Notes under the pieces: generated by a model | What the model saw: the letters and a program-made list of their open reading frames with translations, nothing else | The model's database searches: none | What the model was told of the DNA's origin: nothing | Position numbers and translations under genes: made by a program | DNA from: Amaurobius ferox | Lineage: Eukaryota; Arthropoda; Arachnida; Araneae; Amaurobiidae | Assembly (NCBI GenBank): GCA_951213105.1 | Contig: OX578136.1 | Coordinates: 158,528,678-158,592,677 of the forward strand | Length of the DNA stretch: 64,000 nt | Reading direction: 5' to 3' | Shown: piece by piece, positions 45,385-57,026 of the stretch | How the letters are laid out: every line of letters starts with the position of its first letter | Position numbering within the stretch: position 1 is the first letter of the stretch

Positions 45385-45659
45385 AGTTTTACGTTGATTT
45401 AAGGTTTTTATTAGCAAAATTTTTAAGGGTGCCCATATTAGGTGCAAAGGTTCCAAATATGGGCATAGGTTCCCAACATGGACACTGTCCATTATTATCA
45501 CCTATCTGATGTTTTTAACTCAATTATCATTTTTTCTCTGTTACCCCCTGCAAGGAGAATAAATACATCCACCAATTTACAAATTTTTATCTGCTAAAAC
45601 AAAACAAACATTATAATAATTAAAATGCTTAGGGGTGCCCATATTTGGGTCACTTACCT
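44924..45659 (+). mobile_element. Non-autonomous pogo/Tigger-like DNA transposon
   Basis: Perfect 25-bp terminal inverted repeats (44924-44948 and 45635-45659, starting AGGTAAGTGACCCAAATATG) are flanked by TA on both sides (44922-44923, 45660-45661). The empty site in K1 has a single TA at the same place. Sub-terminal repeats of the (A)ATATGG(G/A)CA kind occur at 44958, 45430-45437 and 45458-45486 and may be extra transposase-binding sites. Total 736 bp, so most of the transposase is deleted. Superfamily assignment rests on TA duplication and the zinc-finger tail of the remnant protein. Confidence 0.85.
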
Positions 45660-45736
45660 TACGTCATAAATGGTGTTATCATTAAAGACCTTTTAATTTG
45701 CCAAATTTAGTTGTCTTTATTTTATTTTAAAGTTTT

Positions 45737-46370
45737 TGCTAAACCGACGTGTTTCCATATAATTGAATCAATAGATTATTTCGAAACTCTAAAGGTTAGC
45801 GGCACATTTCGGAGGTTGGATCATAAAGAGTCATAGGTAGTGATCAACAAACTTGGGGTGTTAAAGAACGAAATGATCTCCGGCAGAAGACGGGGCGAGA
45901 GCCGAGGTCCCGGGGATGCCGACACCTTGGCAAAGAGCCAGAGGCTCTGCTACTCACTTCGGCCCTTTCAATACACTGTGGTCGTTAACCACTTGCAGTA
46001 AAGGAATAGTGGCAGAATCGTACGTTCCGTCGGTAGTACTTACATTTTATCACCGTACTGTAATGGTATACCATCAGACATCTCTATGAATATCCATAAC
46101 TAATAATTAGCCAATAACACATTCCTATCATTTTCTGACCATATACGCTTCATAAATTAGCCGATGTATTGAGCTCTGCCTAAAGAATCACTTATCCACC
46201 TTAAATATCAGAAAGGGCAAGATTAAAAAAAAACTGCGAGTACTGTTACCTACTAAATATAATTCTAAACTTTTAAACAGGAGTTCAATTATGGGGACGG
46301 TGGACGTTGAAATAAGCAAAAATCGACTACAAAATGTTTTAATATATAATATCATTTCACACATTTAACA
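45737..46370. other. Unassigned; short GC-rich patch
   Basis: 45880-45980 is GC-rich (CGGGGCGAGAGCCGAGGTCC) with no recognised identity. The rest is AT-rich and empty. Confidence 0.4.
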
Positions 46371-46631
46371 TTTGCTTACGGGTGGGACAGCGTCTATCCC
46401 AAACGAAAAACCTCCCAAAAAGACAGGTATTTGACATACCCTATCCCAAACAGTTCGACCCCCTTTGCAGGCATTGGCGTCTATGGAAATCTCCGACAGA
46501 AACATTGCACCTGCGTGCAATGTTTCGAAGCGTGCAAAGGGGGTCGAACTGTTTGGGATAGGGTATGCCAAATACCTGTCTTTTTGGGAGGTTCTTCGTT
46601 TGGGATGGACACTGTCCCACCCGTAAGCAAA
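46371..46631. mobile_element. Foldback element: near-perfect palindrome with 99-bp arms
   Basis: Arms 46371-46469 and 46533-46631 are complementary with about four mismatches. The 63-bp spacer holds a further 12-bp perfect hairpin (46499-46510 / 46515-46526, GAAACATTGCAC). The outer ends start TTTGCTTACGGGTGGGACAG. Overlapping frames on both strands are mirror images of one another and not genes. It is most likely a MITE or an inverted duplication; no clear target duplication is seen. Confidence 0.85.
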
Positions 46632-48439
46632 AGGTTGAATGCATTTTTTTTTCGAAACGGAATTTCAAAGGTTTTACATTTTTAAAATGCTCCATGCGTC
46701 TTAATTTTTGTCTGAGATGCATGAAATTCGGCAAGAAGACACTTCTCATACTTTTTAATGAAACTGGGTATGCATTTTATAATTGGACTTTATTAAGGTA
46801 ATTAAAAGTAAATAAGAACCTAATTAAATGATGAAAATTAAGTTTTAATACAGAAAAATATTTTTTTTAAATTAACTTTCTAAGGGATTTAAAAATGAAT
46901 ACCCAAATTTGTTCATAATGTGTTTTTGAGTGATCATAATGTAAAGTTAATCAAACATGTGAACAAATGCCACGCAAGGAACATTTTCAAATTTTCGTTA
47001 AAAAATTAAATTAAAAAAAATACAAAATTATAACGAAATTGAAAAAAAAATTAATGGTATTGTATATAGTAATGTTAAGAGGAATATTTATACAAATTTT
47101 CACGTTTCTAAGTCAATAAATAAATAAAAAATATTTCAACTTCCACCTTCCCCTTAATGGTTTCAAAAGCTGATTCAGACACTACACTTTTCATCATGAC
47201 AAAGCAAAATATTTCATTTATTAATTCCAATTATCTTTCATTGCATATATTCTTTTGAATCTGGTAAAAATCGAGGCTTTAAGCGTGTCGGATGTGCTAA
47301 CGGTTTAACATTGAATAGTTTATATAATAAAGGAACACTTATACAAATTTCTCAGAATGTATGCCCCCAATATTTCCAATGTCAATCTTTCTTGAGGCCT
47401 TCCTTGCAGAAATCCTCCTAGATCGGTGGCCATATGCAAAGGATCATAGAGGTGGGCTACAATAAAAATAAACATCCCAAATGTAAAATTTAAATGCACA
47501 GCTTTGGGGCCTTTTTAACTCGGGGGCCCAGCTGTTAGGGTCTTTATATAATTTTGTATTTTATACAAGGAAGGCGCGTATAAAAACTGTCCTATACTAA
47601 AGGCATTTTCAAAAAAGGCTTTTTTTTCTTAGGCTCCCTAGTATGCTGCGCGCCCAAGATATAACTTACTTACCTTAAGCGTGAATTTGGTTCTGTAGAG
47701 ATTGCTTAGATTCGCAAACACATTACATATTATTCATAGGGAATTTCCTGCGAGTTATAATGCTCGCCTGTAGGCGAATAATTAGTTCCCTTTCTAGCTT
47801 TCCAAGCATAGGAGTCGTGTTCAAAACCCTAGCGTATGTATACATACTACATACTTACTTGCAGCCCCATTGAAAACGAGAACTGGGACCCTTCCTCCCT
47901 CCTGGTTGTACATAAGTTTAATTCTCGTTTTCTAATAATAATTAATAATTACTTACTACTAATTTCTCTTTCTGCCAAAATCTTTAGTTAGTTACCCAAC
48001 ATTATTAACATAATTCTAACTTGCAGTTGTTCTAATTATGTTAATATGCAGTTGTTCAAGATGTAGTCTCTAGGTTTAATTTTAGATGATGGCTAGAAAA
48101 ATGTATTCGTAGCAAAAGTAGGAAATTAACTTCCATATTTCATACGATAGCAACCATAGCAAACTGATTATATAAATAAATTGTGAAAATATGTGCTAGA
48201 AAATGGAATGATAACTATAAAGGATGTAAACTGAACTATTTTTATTTTACAAAATAATTCAACAATTACAAGTGTTATATATACATTTTTAGTTTGACCC
48301 TTGATGTTTTACTAGGGTTAAATTTGATCTGAAAGCAACAAGACTTATAAGACAAATGTAACCTTATTACAAGAATTATATTATGTAATAAGGTTACATT
48401 TTTCGTAAAATTGAATACACCTTTGCCGTTATACATTAT
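46632..48439. other. No feature recognised
   Basis: AT-rich. A weak tRNA-like pair of boxes near 47790-47835 (TAGCTTTCCAAGCATAGG, GTGTTCAAAACCC) may be a decayed SINE but is not convincing. Confidence 0.4.
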
Positions 48440-49041
48440 AATTAACTGCAGTGTAGCTCAACTCGACTTTTTCATGCCTTTTTTCACTTATTTTTTCACT
48501 TTTTCCACTTTTTTTTTCAAATTTTACAAGAAAATATTTGAAAATTAGGTATCGTGAGTTCAAGTAATTACAACTATATCGCGCAACCGTTCACTTTAAG
48601 GGACGGGGGAAAAAATCTTTTGATTGACTAATGACATCACGAACAAAAAAAAATATTTTTCACAACATTGATTGAAACTATAAGGTCTTGTGATTATTCA
48701 GCCATAAATAAACCCTTTTATACATGATTATTTCACATTTTGTCGTATACTGCCATGTTAAAAAAATATGAGACTCAGAATAAAATTCAAAGTTTTTGTT
48801 CGAATTAAAGAGAGTCTACCTGGTTCTAGATTTTTTGATAACAAAGCGAATATAAAGTTTCGTGATAATCCATTAATATATGTGGCTGTTATCTTATCGA
48901 CCCCAGACAGACAGACGGACATTAATCCAAAAATAGTTAAAATACGTTCAGAAGGTCTTAAAACATATAATGGCATTAAAATTTCGAAATCGAAAATTTT
49001 CGGTAAAACGATACTTTCTTAATACTACAATGAGAAAGTAA
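48440..49041 (+). mobile_element. Family C element, copy C3
   Basis: 5' end ATTAACTGCAGTGTAGCTCA then CTCGACTTTTTCATGCC; 3' hairpin ACTTTCTTAATACTACAATG then AGAAAGTAA. Middle blocks TTCTAGATTTTTTGATAACA and AAATCCATTAATAT-like are as in C1. A deletion removes part of the ACTTGATAATGTACCCC region. Confidence 0.75.
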
Positions 49042-49304
49042 AAGTTTTTATTAAGGGTCCGGGTTGGGTTGCCCCGAGTAGTCACGTCTAGGGACTCCAA
49101 ACCCGCCCCTCCCCCCTCTCGTTAGCCCTGTATACTCCTAGTGTTTTGGAAAATCTACTTAATTATAACAGTTACAATCAAAGTTGCCCACATATGCATA
49201 AAAAGAACAGTAAATGACAAAAATAACACAATTCAGTCCAATTCGAGAGCTGCACAGATTGACCGACGAAAGTTTATTATTAAACTCTTCACTTAAAACA
49301 TCTA

Positions 49305-50610
49305 TCTATATACACTAATTGCCAAGTGCCCGTCTGTCTGTCTGTCACTTTTTTAGGCACTTTCCGAATAGATAGGGACTTGCAATCTGATACATAGATC
49401 GATCGTTCGATAAAACCCCCTGGAAAAATCGCATTTTCCGAAAATGTTCTGTAGAGGGGGTGCTCCACAGCAAAACGTTCGAAAAGTGAAATGATAGAAA
49501 AGCATACTTCGCGATAAGATAGAGACTTCAAGATTGGTGCACGGGTAAATCGTTCTAAAGGAAGAAAGTGTGCAATTTCAAATTTTCAATATTTTCTATT
49601 TAAGGGGGTGGCGCACAACAAAATGTTCGATTAGAAAAATAAAGAGAAACGACTCCTTTAAAATTTGATAGAAGCTTGAAATTCGGTATATGGGCTAATC
49701 ATTTGATGAAAACACCCAAGAAGAATATAGTTTTCAAAAATGTTCGTTTAAGGGGTGCTCCAGAAGAAAACGTTCGAAAAGTGAATTGATAAAAAAACAT
49801 ACTTCGGGATGAGATAGAGTTTTCAAATTTGGTGTACGGGTAGATAGTTTGGAACGAAGAAAGTGTACAATTTCAGTTTTCCATTATTTTCTCCTTTATG
49901 GGGTGCCTCACAAAAAATTCTTGATTTTCGGAACAAAACGCTCCTTTTAAAACGTGATAAAGGCTTGATATTTGGTATATGAGCCAATCATCTGATAGAA
50001 AACTCAAAAAGAATGGAGTTTTTCATAAATCTATATTTAAGGGGGTGAGTACTCTACACAAAAACATTCGAAAGGTGAAATTATAGAAAAAGCATATTTC
50101 GCAATGATTTAGAAATTTCAAATTTAGTATACTGATAGATAGTTGGAAAGGAAGAAATTGTGCAATTTCAGTTTTTCAATATTTGCTGTTGTAGGGGGTG
50201 CCGCACACTAAAATGTTCGATTTGACGAACAAATGAAAATTGCCTCCTATACAATGTGATAGAGGCTTGAAATTTAGTATATGGGATACTCATTTGATAA
50301 AAAAAACCAAAATAAATACGGTTTTTCAAAAATGTTCGTTGAAGGGGGTGCTACACAGAAAAACATTCGAAAGGTGAAGTGATAGGAAAAACATGCTTTG
50401 CGATAGGATAAAGACTTCAAATTTGGTCTACGGGTTTGAAAAGAAGAAAGTGAGCAATTTAAGTTTTACAAAATTTCCTTCTTTAGGGGGTTCTGCACAA
50501 CAAAATTTTCTATTTGTCGAATACATGTGAAGCACAAATTATTCAAATATTTACATTATTCAGGGGTTACTTATTGTGAGACTGTTGATTCTAAACGGAT
50601 ATTCGACTAG
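49305..50610 (+). mobile_element. Family E (Helitron-like), copy E1
   Basis: Preceded by A, starts TCTATATACACTAATTGCCA, ends GATATTCGACTAG followed by T: Helitron-type ends at an A|T target. A small hairpin (CTGTT/AACGG) ends about 12 nt before the CTAG terminus. The interior is four tandem units of about 300 bp (starting near 49377, 49674, 49963 and 50264), each with a GGGGGTGCTCCACA-type and a GGGGGTGCCGCACA-type half. No Rep/helicase coding sequence. Confidence 0.7.
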
Positions 50611-51137
50611 TAAAACTTTCTAAATTCTTGAGAGCAGTCTTTTCCTGCCTAGACCGTCCAACCTACAAGAAGGTGTAAATTAACGCTACAGGGCAATTGG
50701 ATGTTTTTATCTAAAACTGATTTTTCAAATTTAATCTTAAAAATAAAGTATGTTTTTAGAATACATTTAAATTAAACAGCGTCAAAATAGGACCCAAATT
50801 AAGTATACGGCGATAGAAAGTTAATTTCCATACATTGCAATTTCCTCCAATTTGGCGTTTTTTTAAATACTTTTTTCTCAGCCTCAAATTTTTGTGTTTG
50901 TACGCTTGATTAAAAAAAGCTTTCCTATTTGCTTGAAAATTAATAATACATATTGAACTAATAAATATGCATGCACTAAATTAAAAAATATTTAATGTTT
51001 GAAAAATAAATTTACAATAACAAACGTCTGATTTAAAAAAGAAAATATGAAATAAGTATATGTAATAAGTTTACACTCATATCATTTTTCTATCATTGCT
51101 ATAATTATGATCATCTGGAACAAAGATTTTTTCAGAT
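50611..51137. other. No feature recognised
   Basis: AT-rich spacer. Confidence 0.5.
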
Positions 51138-51840
51138 ACGGTTGGACTAACACACAAACGCTACCGACACATCATTACAATATTATGTCTTCAAAAGGCA
51201 CAATTTCATTAATTTAGCGTTATGTTTATCAATTTCGTGATATTTTTATAGATTTGGCGATATTTTTGTTAATTTGCCGATATTTTTGTCAATTTGGCAA
51301 CATTTAAAAATTCGCCAAGTATCCTGTCAAATATTTCGCTATGCGTTACGGATGGACGGACGGATGGAGAAATGGGTTATTAAAATATTAAATTAATAAT
51401 TCCCTCAAAGCGATTTTGATTATAAAGGAAATTGAGCTTTATTTACAAAATATTGAATTTCCATCAATTATGTGCCATTTTTATGAAGTTAGGGTTATTT
51501 TTATCAATTTGGAGACATTTTCGTTTATTTAGCGATATTTTATTCCATTTAGCGACATTAAAAAAGTCGATAAATTTGTAGCGAAGTGGGATGGTTGGAT
51601 TCACAGACAAACGCTATCGAAACATCATTACAATACTACCTCCTAAAAAAAATACATTTAATTTATTTAGTGTTATTTTTATCAATTTGGAGATATTTTT
51701 TATCAATTTTGGAGATATATTTTATATATTTGGCAACATTTTTCAACAATTTCGCAACATTAAAAAAGTCGCCAAGTGGGCAATATCCCGTCAAATATGT
51801 CGCCAAACGTTATAGAGACGGGCGGATGACGAAATAAGTT
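51138..51840 (+). repeat. Direct duplication of a TGGCGA-module repeat
   Basis: 51138-51370 and 51588-51840 are diverged direct copies: GGTTGGA(C/T)T(A/C)ACA, AAACGCTA(C/T)CGA, ACATCATTACAATA, then several ATTTGG(C/A)GA(T/C)ATTTTT units, then GCCAAGT ... CAAAT(A/T)T, then GACGG(A/G)(C/T)GGATG. A third GGCGA-like cluster lies between them (51465-51570). The frames of 74-83 codons here are shadows. Confidence 0.6.
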
Positions 51841-51889
51841 CTTAAAGTAAATTTTAAGTAGCTTATGATATATTATTTGCACATTTTTG

Positions 51890-52496
51890 CATTTTCTTTT
51901 GTAAGAAAAAATTAAAATATCCGTATTATTAGTTCAAATGGTCACAATTGTAACATGTTACCGTTCACTTTGAAATGCTTGAAAAAATCTTTCCTTTGAT
52001 ACCATACTTGACAGTGTACCCCCGGGGGGGTAACACCCCTCGCCCGAGGATGGCAAATGACGTCACGATCACAAACATTATATCACGTCTTTTTTTCACA
52101 ACAATGATTGAAACTATTAAGTCTTGTGATAATTGAGTCATAACTAAACCCTTTTATGCATAATTATGTCAAGGTTTGTCCTATGCTGCCATGTTAAGAA
52201 AATATAAAATTTCGAATAAACTTCGAACTTTTCGCTCCAAATGTAAAAAATTTTACCTAGTTCTAGATTTTTCGATAACAAAGCCGGATATACACTTTCG
52301 TAGAAATTCGTAATATTTGCGGCAGCTAAAAAAAAATTGAACACAGATATATAGACAGACGGACATCACTCCAAGAATAGTCAAAACGTGTCCAGAAAGG
52401 CCGAAAATATATGTTGGCATTAAAATCTCGAATTCGAAAATTTTCGGGAAAACCATACTTTTTCTATTCCATATCAGATATTAGTATGAGAAAGTA
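51890..52496 (+). mobile_element. Family C element, copy C4
   Basis: Contains ACTTGACAGTGTACCCCCGG, GACGTCACGATCAC, TTCTAGATTTTTCGATAACA and ends TATGAGAAAGTAA. The 5' end is not clear. Frames on the minus strand are shadows. Confidence 0.65.
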
Positions 52497-52929
52497 ACAC
52501 ATTGAAAATTACTCTTAATTTTTTATCATATTTATGGGTACTGGGTAATTAAAAATATCAGAATATGTATTGAGTTTTAGATTTTACTTTTAACGCATTT
52601 TTATTTTATTTTTACTTTATTTTTACGTTTTTGGAAATTGAAGACTCTGTTATGAATTAAATCCTGCATTAATTATATACATTTTGAATCTGGAAAGTAG
52701 AAATTCAAATAAAGATTTACAAATCTGCCGCTGTTTATTTTGACAGGTAGAAAATTTATATAAATCTGTGACATCTATCTTTTTCAATTATAAAATTGTC
52801 CTCTATAGTTTTCCAAATATGTAATGTATCTTGTATTTCTCGATTTTTGCCTCTATGCTCTATGCCTGCAAATTTAACTATTATGAATTAGAATTTATAA
52901 TTATTTGTAGTTTAATGTGGATTTTATGT
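52497..52929. other. No feature recognised
   Basis: AT-rich spacer. Confidence 0.5.
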
Positions 52930-53708
52930 CTACAATACTGTTTGTAAATTATCACAATACCACAATAATTTATTATATTTGAAAACTTAAAACTTCAGGG
53001 GAAAAAATGAACTTTATTCATATGACGTCATCGAAATATAAATGGTCTGGCTCTCTATGTAAAAGCAATGAATATTTCATTTGAATATTTCAATGAATAT
53101 TTCAATGCAATGAATATTTTATTTAATCCAAAAACCAGATCTAAATAATTTTGCATGAAAAAAATTCAGCAATTCTTATACAACTCATCTTACAATCACT
53201 TGTTTACATTCTGCATCCATTAAAATTAGGCTTCGTTATAGAAATAATCAAAGTTTGATGATCATTTAAACTCAAGAATATTGTAATTGCGTTGGCACAG
53301 AATATAGATGCACAGAAAATAAGGAAAAATAAAGCGGTTTTAGGACGCATGCAACACTAAATATAAATTTAAAAGAGCTTCGAAAATCACGATTTTTGCA
53401 CAGGGAAAAAAGATGGAGGCTATATTTTATTTTGAAGTAGGTCACGTGATCTCTTCATATAATATGAGTGCGATTATTATTTTTATTCAAAAAACTACCG
53501 AACATATATTGCTGAAATTCTTATTTTGTATTTTATGGGATGATTTGAATATTTCTTAAATTTTTCGAAGCAATTGTGAATTTTAACTTCGCTTAAAAAA
53601 TGTTTGAATAATTCGATCACATAGGTGATATTATTCATTTATATTCCTATATGTTCCACAGACCGTTTCAACAACATACTAAAATTTCATTTTGATAAAG
53701 TCGTTATT
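52930..53708 (-). repeat. Repeat family H, copy H2
   Basis: Inverted counterpart of H1, collinear over about 780 bp. It differs by an internal triplication of AATATTTCAATGAATATTTC near 53078-53118 and single-base changes. Its 5' edge (right) meets a Penelope-like reverse transcriptase fragment. Confidence 0.75.
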
Positions 53709-53878
53709 ACTGAAAACTGAATATAAGAATCAACAGAATCCATAATGGGAAGAACACTGTCTAACTTAACATTGAACAGGTCAAGAGCAAAACAATCATC
53801 CACGTAACGAATATGAAAGGAAAACAGAATAAGATTAAACAGGATAAAATAAATAAATGTTATCAAATTGTTCTGCAT
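53709..53878 (-). pseudogene. Penelope-like reverse transcriptase fragment
   Basis: The minus strand reads FSFHIRYVDDCFALDLFNVK followed by LDSVLPIMDSVDSYIQFSV. The RYVDD box with both catalytic Asp and the downstream (L)NSV...IQF pattern fit the Penelope-like reverse transcriptase palm. Only about 55 residues remain before family H takes over. Different from the remnant at 31182 (YVDD against FVDN, different following sequence). Confidence 0.6.
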
Positions 53879-55990
53879 CAGAAAAGGATATTAAATCCGA
53901 GATAAATTTTCAGCTTGGGAAAGAATTATATTTCAAACTAGCCATTTGCACTCACGCTTCGCGCTTTCGAAATAGTTAGCGATCATTAAATGCGACACCT
54001 GCACTACAGTGCCTAGACGCCTTACTTCTAGGCACTGTACCTACACACTTAATAAAAGTGTATGCCTTTCTGGATATCAATCAAACCTTTTCATGTTTAG
54101 GAATGAAAATGACTCACATTTTATAATTTTTATATCATGTTAAACAGGAAAATACATTGAATCTCATTTACACACTCCACGACAGGATTTAATTATCTCA
54201 TGATTGGTAGCGACAGAGATATGAAATTGTGTTTTTATAATTTCTCACTTGTGACAATCTGGATATCATTTCAGACAAAATTATTGCGAAACGATTTTTA
54301 ACAAATAACAAAAAATCATATCGTATTGTATTTATAAAGTTTTTCATATATATTCCAGTTTTAATTGTTTGCATCGAAAGCCTATCACATTGTGTTTTTT
54401 TTTTTTTTGAAGGGCAAAGCTGTGTAATGTTTTTAAAACCTGTCACACCCGCATCTGGCGCGGCTGGCTGGAAGCGCGTGTCAGCTACGCGGGTGGAATA
54501 AATTAGATACTGAAGCGAACTCCGGGCGTTGGTGTGCCGCAGCGAACGAAAGGGGGAGTTCCAACGGGCGTATTAACCTTGCGTAGCAGATGGGTCAAAG
54601 AAGCGATCTGAGTGTTGGCGAGCAAAGGGTGGAGTCCTCTAATTATGAAAAAATTTAATGTAACCATTTTAATTTTTTATTTAAGTGAATCAAAAAATAC
54701 ATTTAGAATGGAAAACACGCCTTGTACGCGTACCATAACGAAAACAAAAGATAAAAGTTATGGGCTAAACGATTTATTGTAATGTACTGTTAGGATTTTG
54801 TATTAGTTTGACTTTGATAAAAATATTACACAGAAAACTTCATACATTTGCTACCCTACAGATGAATTAGCGTGTATTGCACAAAAATGTCCAATTGCCC
54901 AACTGCATATAATAACAATATATTTAAATTCGCTTGGTAAATGTTCCACAATCACCTACTTTGCATAATTTATATGAAAATATTTAGACACGTACCTCTC
55001 TGATGCCATTTTGTGGATTCCCAGGGGATTGCCTACCTGTTCGTTGAATCACTGCAATAAGGCATAAGAAGGAAATGAACGTGTTCTCAGAATTTTTATC
55101 CCAGTGGCAATACAAGCAGATTAATTATATGTTCTTGCCACGTAGTGATAAGAGCCTTTTAGAAAAGTACACGCATGGAAAAACTCCAGAAACCCAATTA
55201 ATCGTGCGGGAACAGGTATCGAAAACTGTGTTCGTGACTTTAAAAACTTTCAAAATTTGTTTGATGGATGCCATAATAAGCTTTACTGACGAATCTCGCC
55301 GTCTTCTGAAGGTATCGCAGGGAGGGGGGATTAGGATTCTGACTGGATATAACCTGCAGAGAGTTTGAAAACTATGACAAGGTAAGTTCGAAATTTTAAC
55401 GCAATATAAAAGAGGCCAGAGATAAAAGTATCTGACTTGGGAAGAACTTGATGTTATATAAGAACTCGAACAATTTCCTTGTGTAAAACAGGCATATGCC
55501 AGTTGACTAGAAATTGGAATAAGTCGCCTAACTGACATGTGGGAGCTTTATACGAGGAATTTGTGTAAGTTCTTGTCTTACAGGCAGCAGTTTGTTTTAG
55601 TGTAATGATGTTATATAGTCACAGATTTATTTTTCTCTATATTAATATATTAAACGCCTATAATATATCAAACGTTTGGTCGCTTATTAAACGAAGGAAA
55701 ATGATACGTATGTCAAACTGACATTTAATTTGTAGTTTTAATGTGATTTATATTTTCTTTTTGCGGTGCATTTTTGGAACGATGTCAAATCCCCGAATTA
55801 TAAAAATATTATAGTTACTAATCCTACTTGTCTGGAATTATGCCTCAGTAAACGCATATGACCGATAAACATACCCACTTAATTGTAAAAGTCTAATTTT
55901 TAACTAAAACTACCTAATATAGATTGGAACCCAGTGAGAGTAGCAGCCAGAGGAGCCGTGCCCTCCTTCTGATCCATAACGTCTCGGAAA
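53879..55990. other. Mostly unassigned; hairpin and GC-rich patch
   Basis: A perfect 13-bp hairpin with 9-nt loop lies at 54005-54039 (TACAGTGCCTAGA). 54440-54640 is GC-rich (CCGCATCTGGCGCGGCTGGC) and unidentified. Frames at 55075-55368 (plus, 97 codons) and 55125-55538 (minus, 137 codons) overlap on opposite strands; neither resembles a family I know. Confidence 0.4.
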
Positions 55991-55994
55991 GAAT

Positions 55995-56071
55995 TTCGGA
56001 CCTAGATTGTGCCCATACCCCGTAGACGCAGGTTCGGACCTAGATTGTGTCCATACCCGCGTAGACGCAGG
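55995..56071 (+). repeat. Tandem repeat, about 38 bp x 2
   Basis: TTCGGACCTAGATTGTG(C/T)CC ... GTAGACGCAGG twice in a row, within a GC-rich patch (55930-56110). A 67-codon minus-strand frame crosses it without recognisable identity. Confidence 0.85.
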
Positions 56072-57026
56072 AAGAGTTTTGGGTGGCAACTCGTGTCCAC
56101 CACGAGCTATCATTACACTTTGACCGCCTTGGCCATGAAATTCTAAAAATAAAAGAAATATGTCCCAAAATGTTTATTCTATTGTAATTCGATATGCTTA
56201 ATTTGATTTCTATCAAAAACTATACATAAAATAAGCATTTAATTATTATATTTAACTATTATATAATCCTATATAAGCATTTAATTATTATAGTGTATTT
56301 ATTTTTTATTTCATATTTTTTATCAGATCGTTTTGAGAAACAGAGCCGTTTCTCTTTTTCCGAGTTCAGGAACTCACCAAAAATCGCCAAGTTGGCGATA
56401 AAGGTCACCAAGATCAAACAACCCGGACCTTTAAATAATAATGGTTGCCTGTAAATTCAGTATTTCCACCGGTGACAGGCAATGTGCTGTTAAGATATTT
56501 ATGGTATTCTTGCAGTTAACTGTTATGCCATGCTGATTAATGCATAATTAGCGCGAACCAGTCCATGGATACTGTTATCGGCAATGGGGGGGGGGTGCCT
56601 TCCTTACTCGTAACGATATTGAACGATTCAAATGAAATTAAATAGAAATATTTTTAACGATAAACATACGATACTTATTAATGTTCAGCGAAATCGGAAG
56701 AGGGATTGTCCTTAAGAACATTTTCCCCTTTAAAATAATTCCTTTAATTTTAATTTAAATACGAACACATTAGTGTTTATTTACATACAATTAACATTAT
56801 TGATAAGACATTGGTATGTACGGTTTTAGAGATATATTAGAAGTATTCAATCTAAAATGGGAAAAAATAAAATGTTCTTTCTATAATCAGTCTATAGTTT
56901 ATGTGTACATTTATGTGTACAACCAGAAATAAATTGATACACTTACGTTGGAATTACCACGTTATCTCGGAATGTTAAACATTTGCCTATCTTTCACAAG
57001 AATGGTGTGTGGAACTTTCCCTATGG
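56072..57026. other. Unassigned
   Basis: Contains ATCGCCAAGTTGGCGAT (56384-56400), the palindromic module seen in family A and the LTRs, and the CCAGTCCATGGATACTGTTA block shared with 5450. Otherwise nothing recognised. Confidence 0.4.

Larger units (their letters stand above)
44752..45736 (+). repeat. Repeat family K, copy K2, interrupted by a transposon
   Basis: Left part 44752-44921 and right part 45662-45736 are collinear with K1. The break lies exactly at the TA dinucleotide used by the pogo-like element. Confidence 0.8.

Noticed and set aside
46365..46801. Overlapping frames of 68-102 codons at 46365-46801
   Set aside because: They are mirror images created by the palindrome and its flanks.
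49305..50610. CRISPR array (regular repeats near 300 bp)
   Set aside because: Units are far too long, there are no short spacers and no cas-like genes; termini are Helitron-like and the genome looks eukaryotic.
55125..55538. 137-codon minus-strand frame as a gene
   Set aside because: No known domain and overlapped by a 97-codon plus-strand frame; insufficient support.
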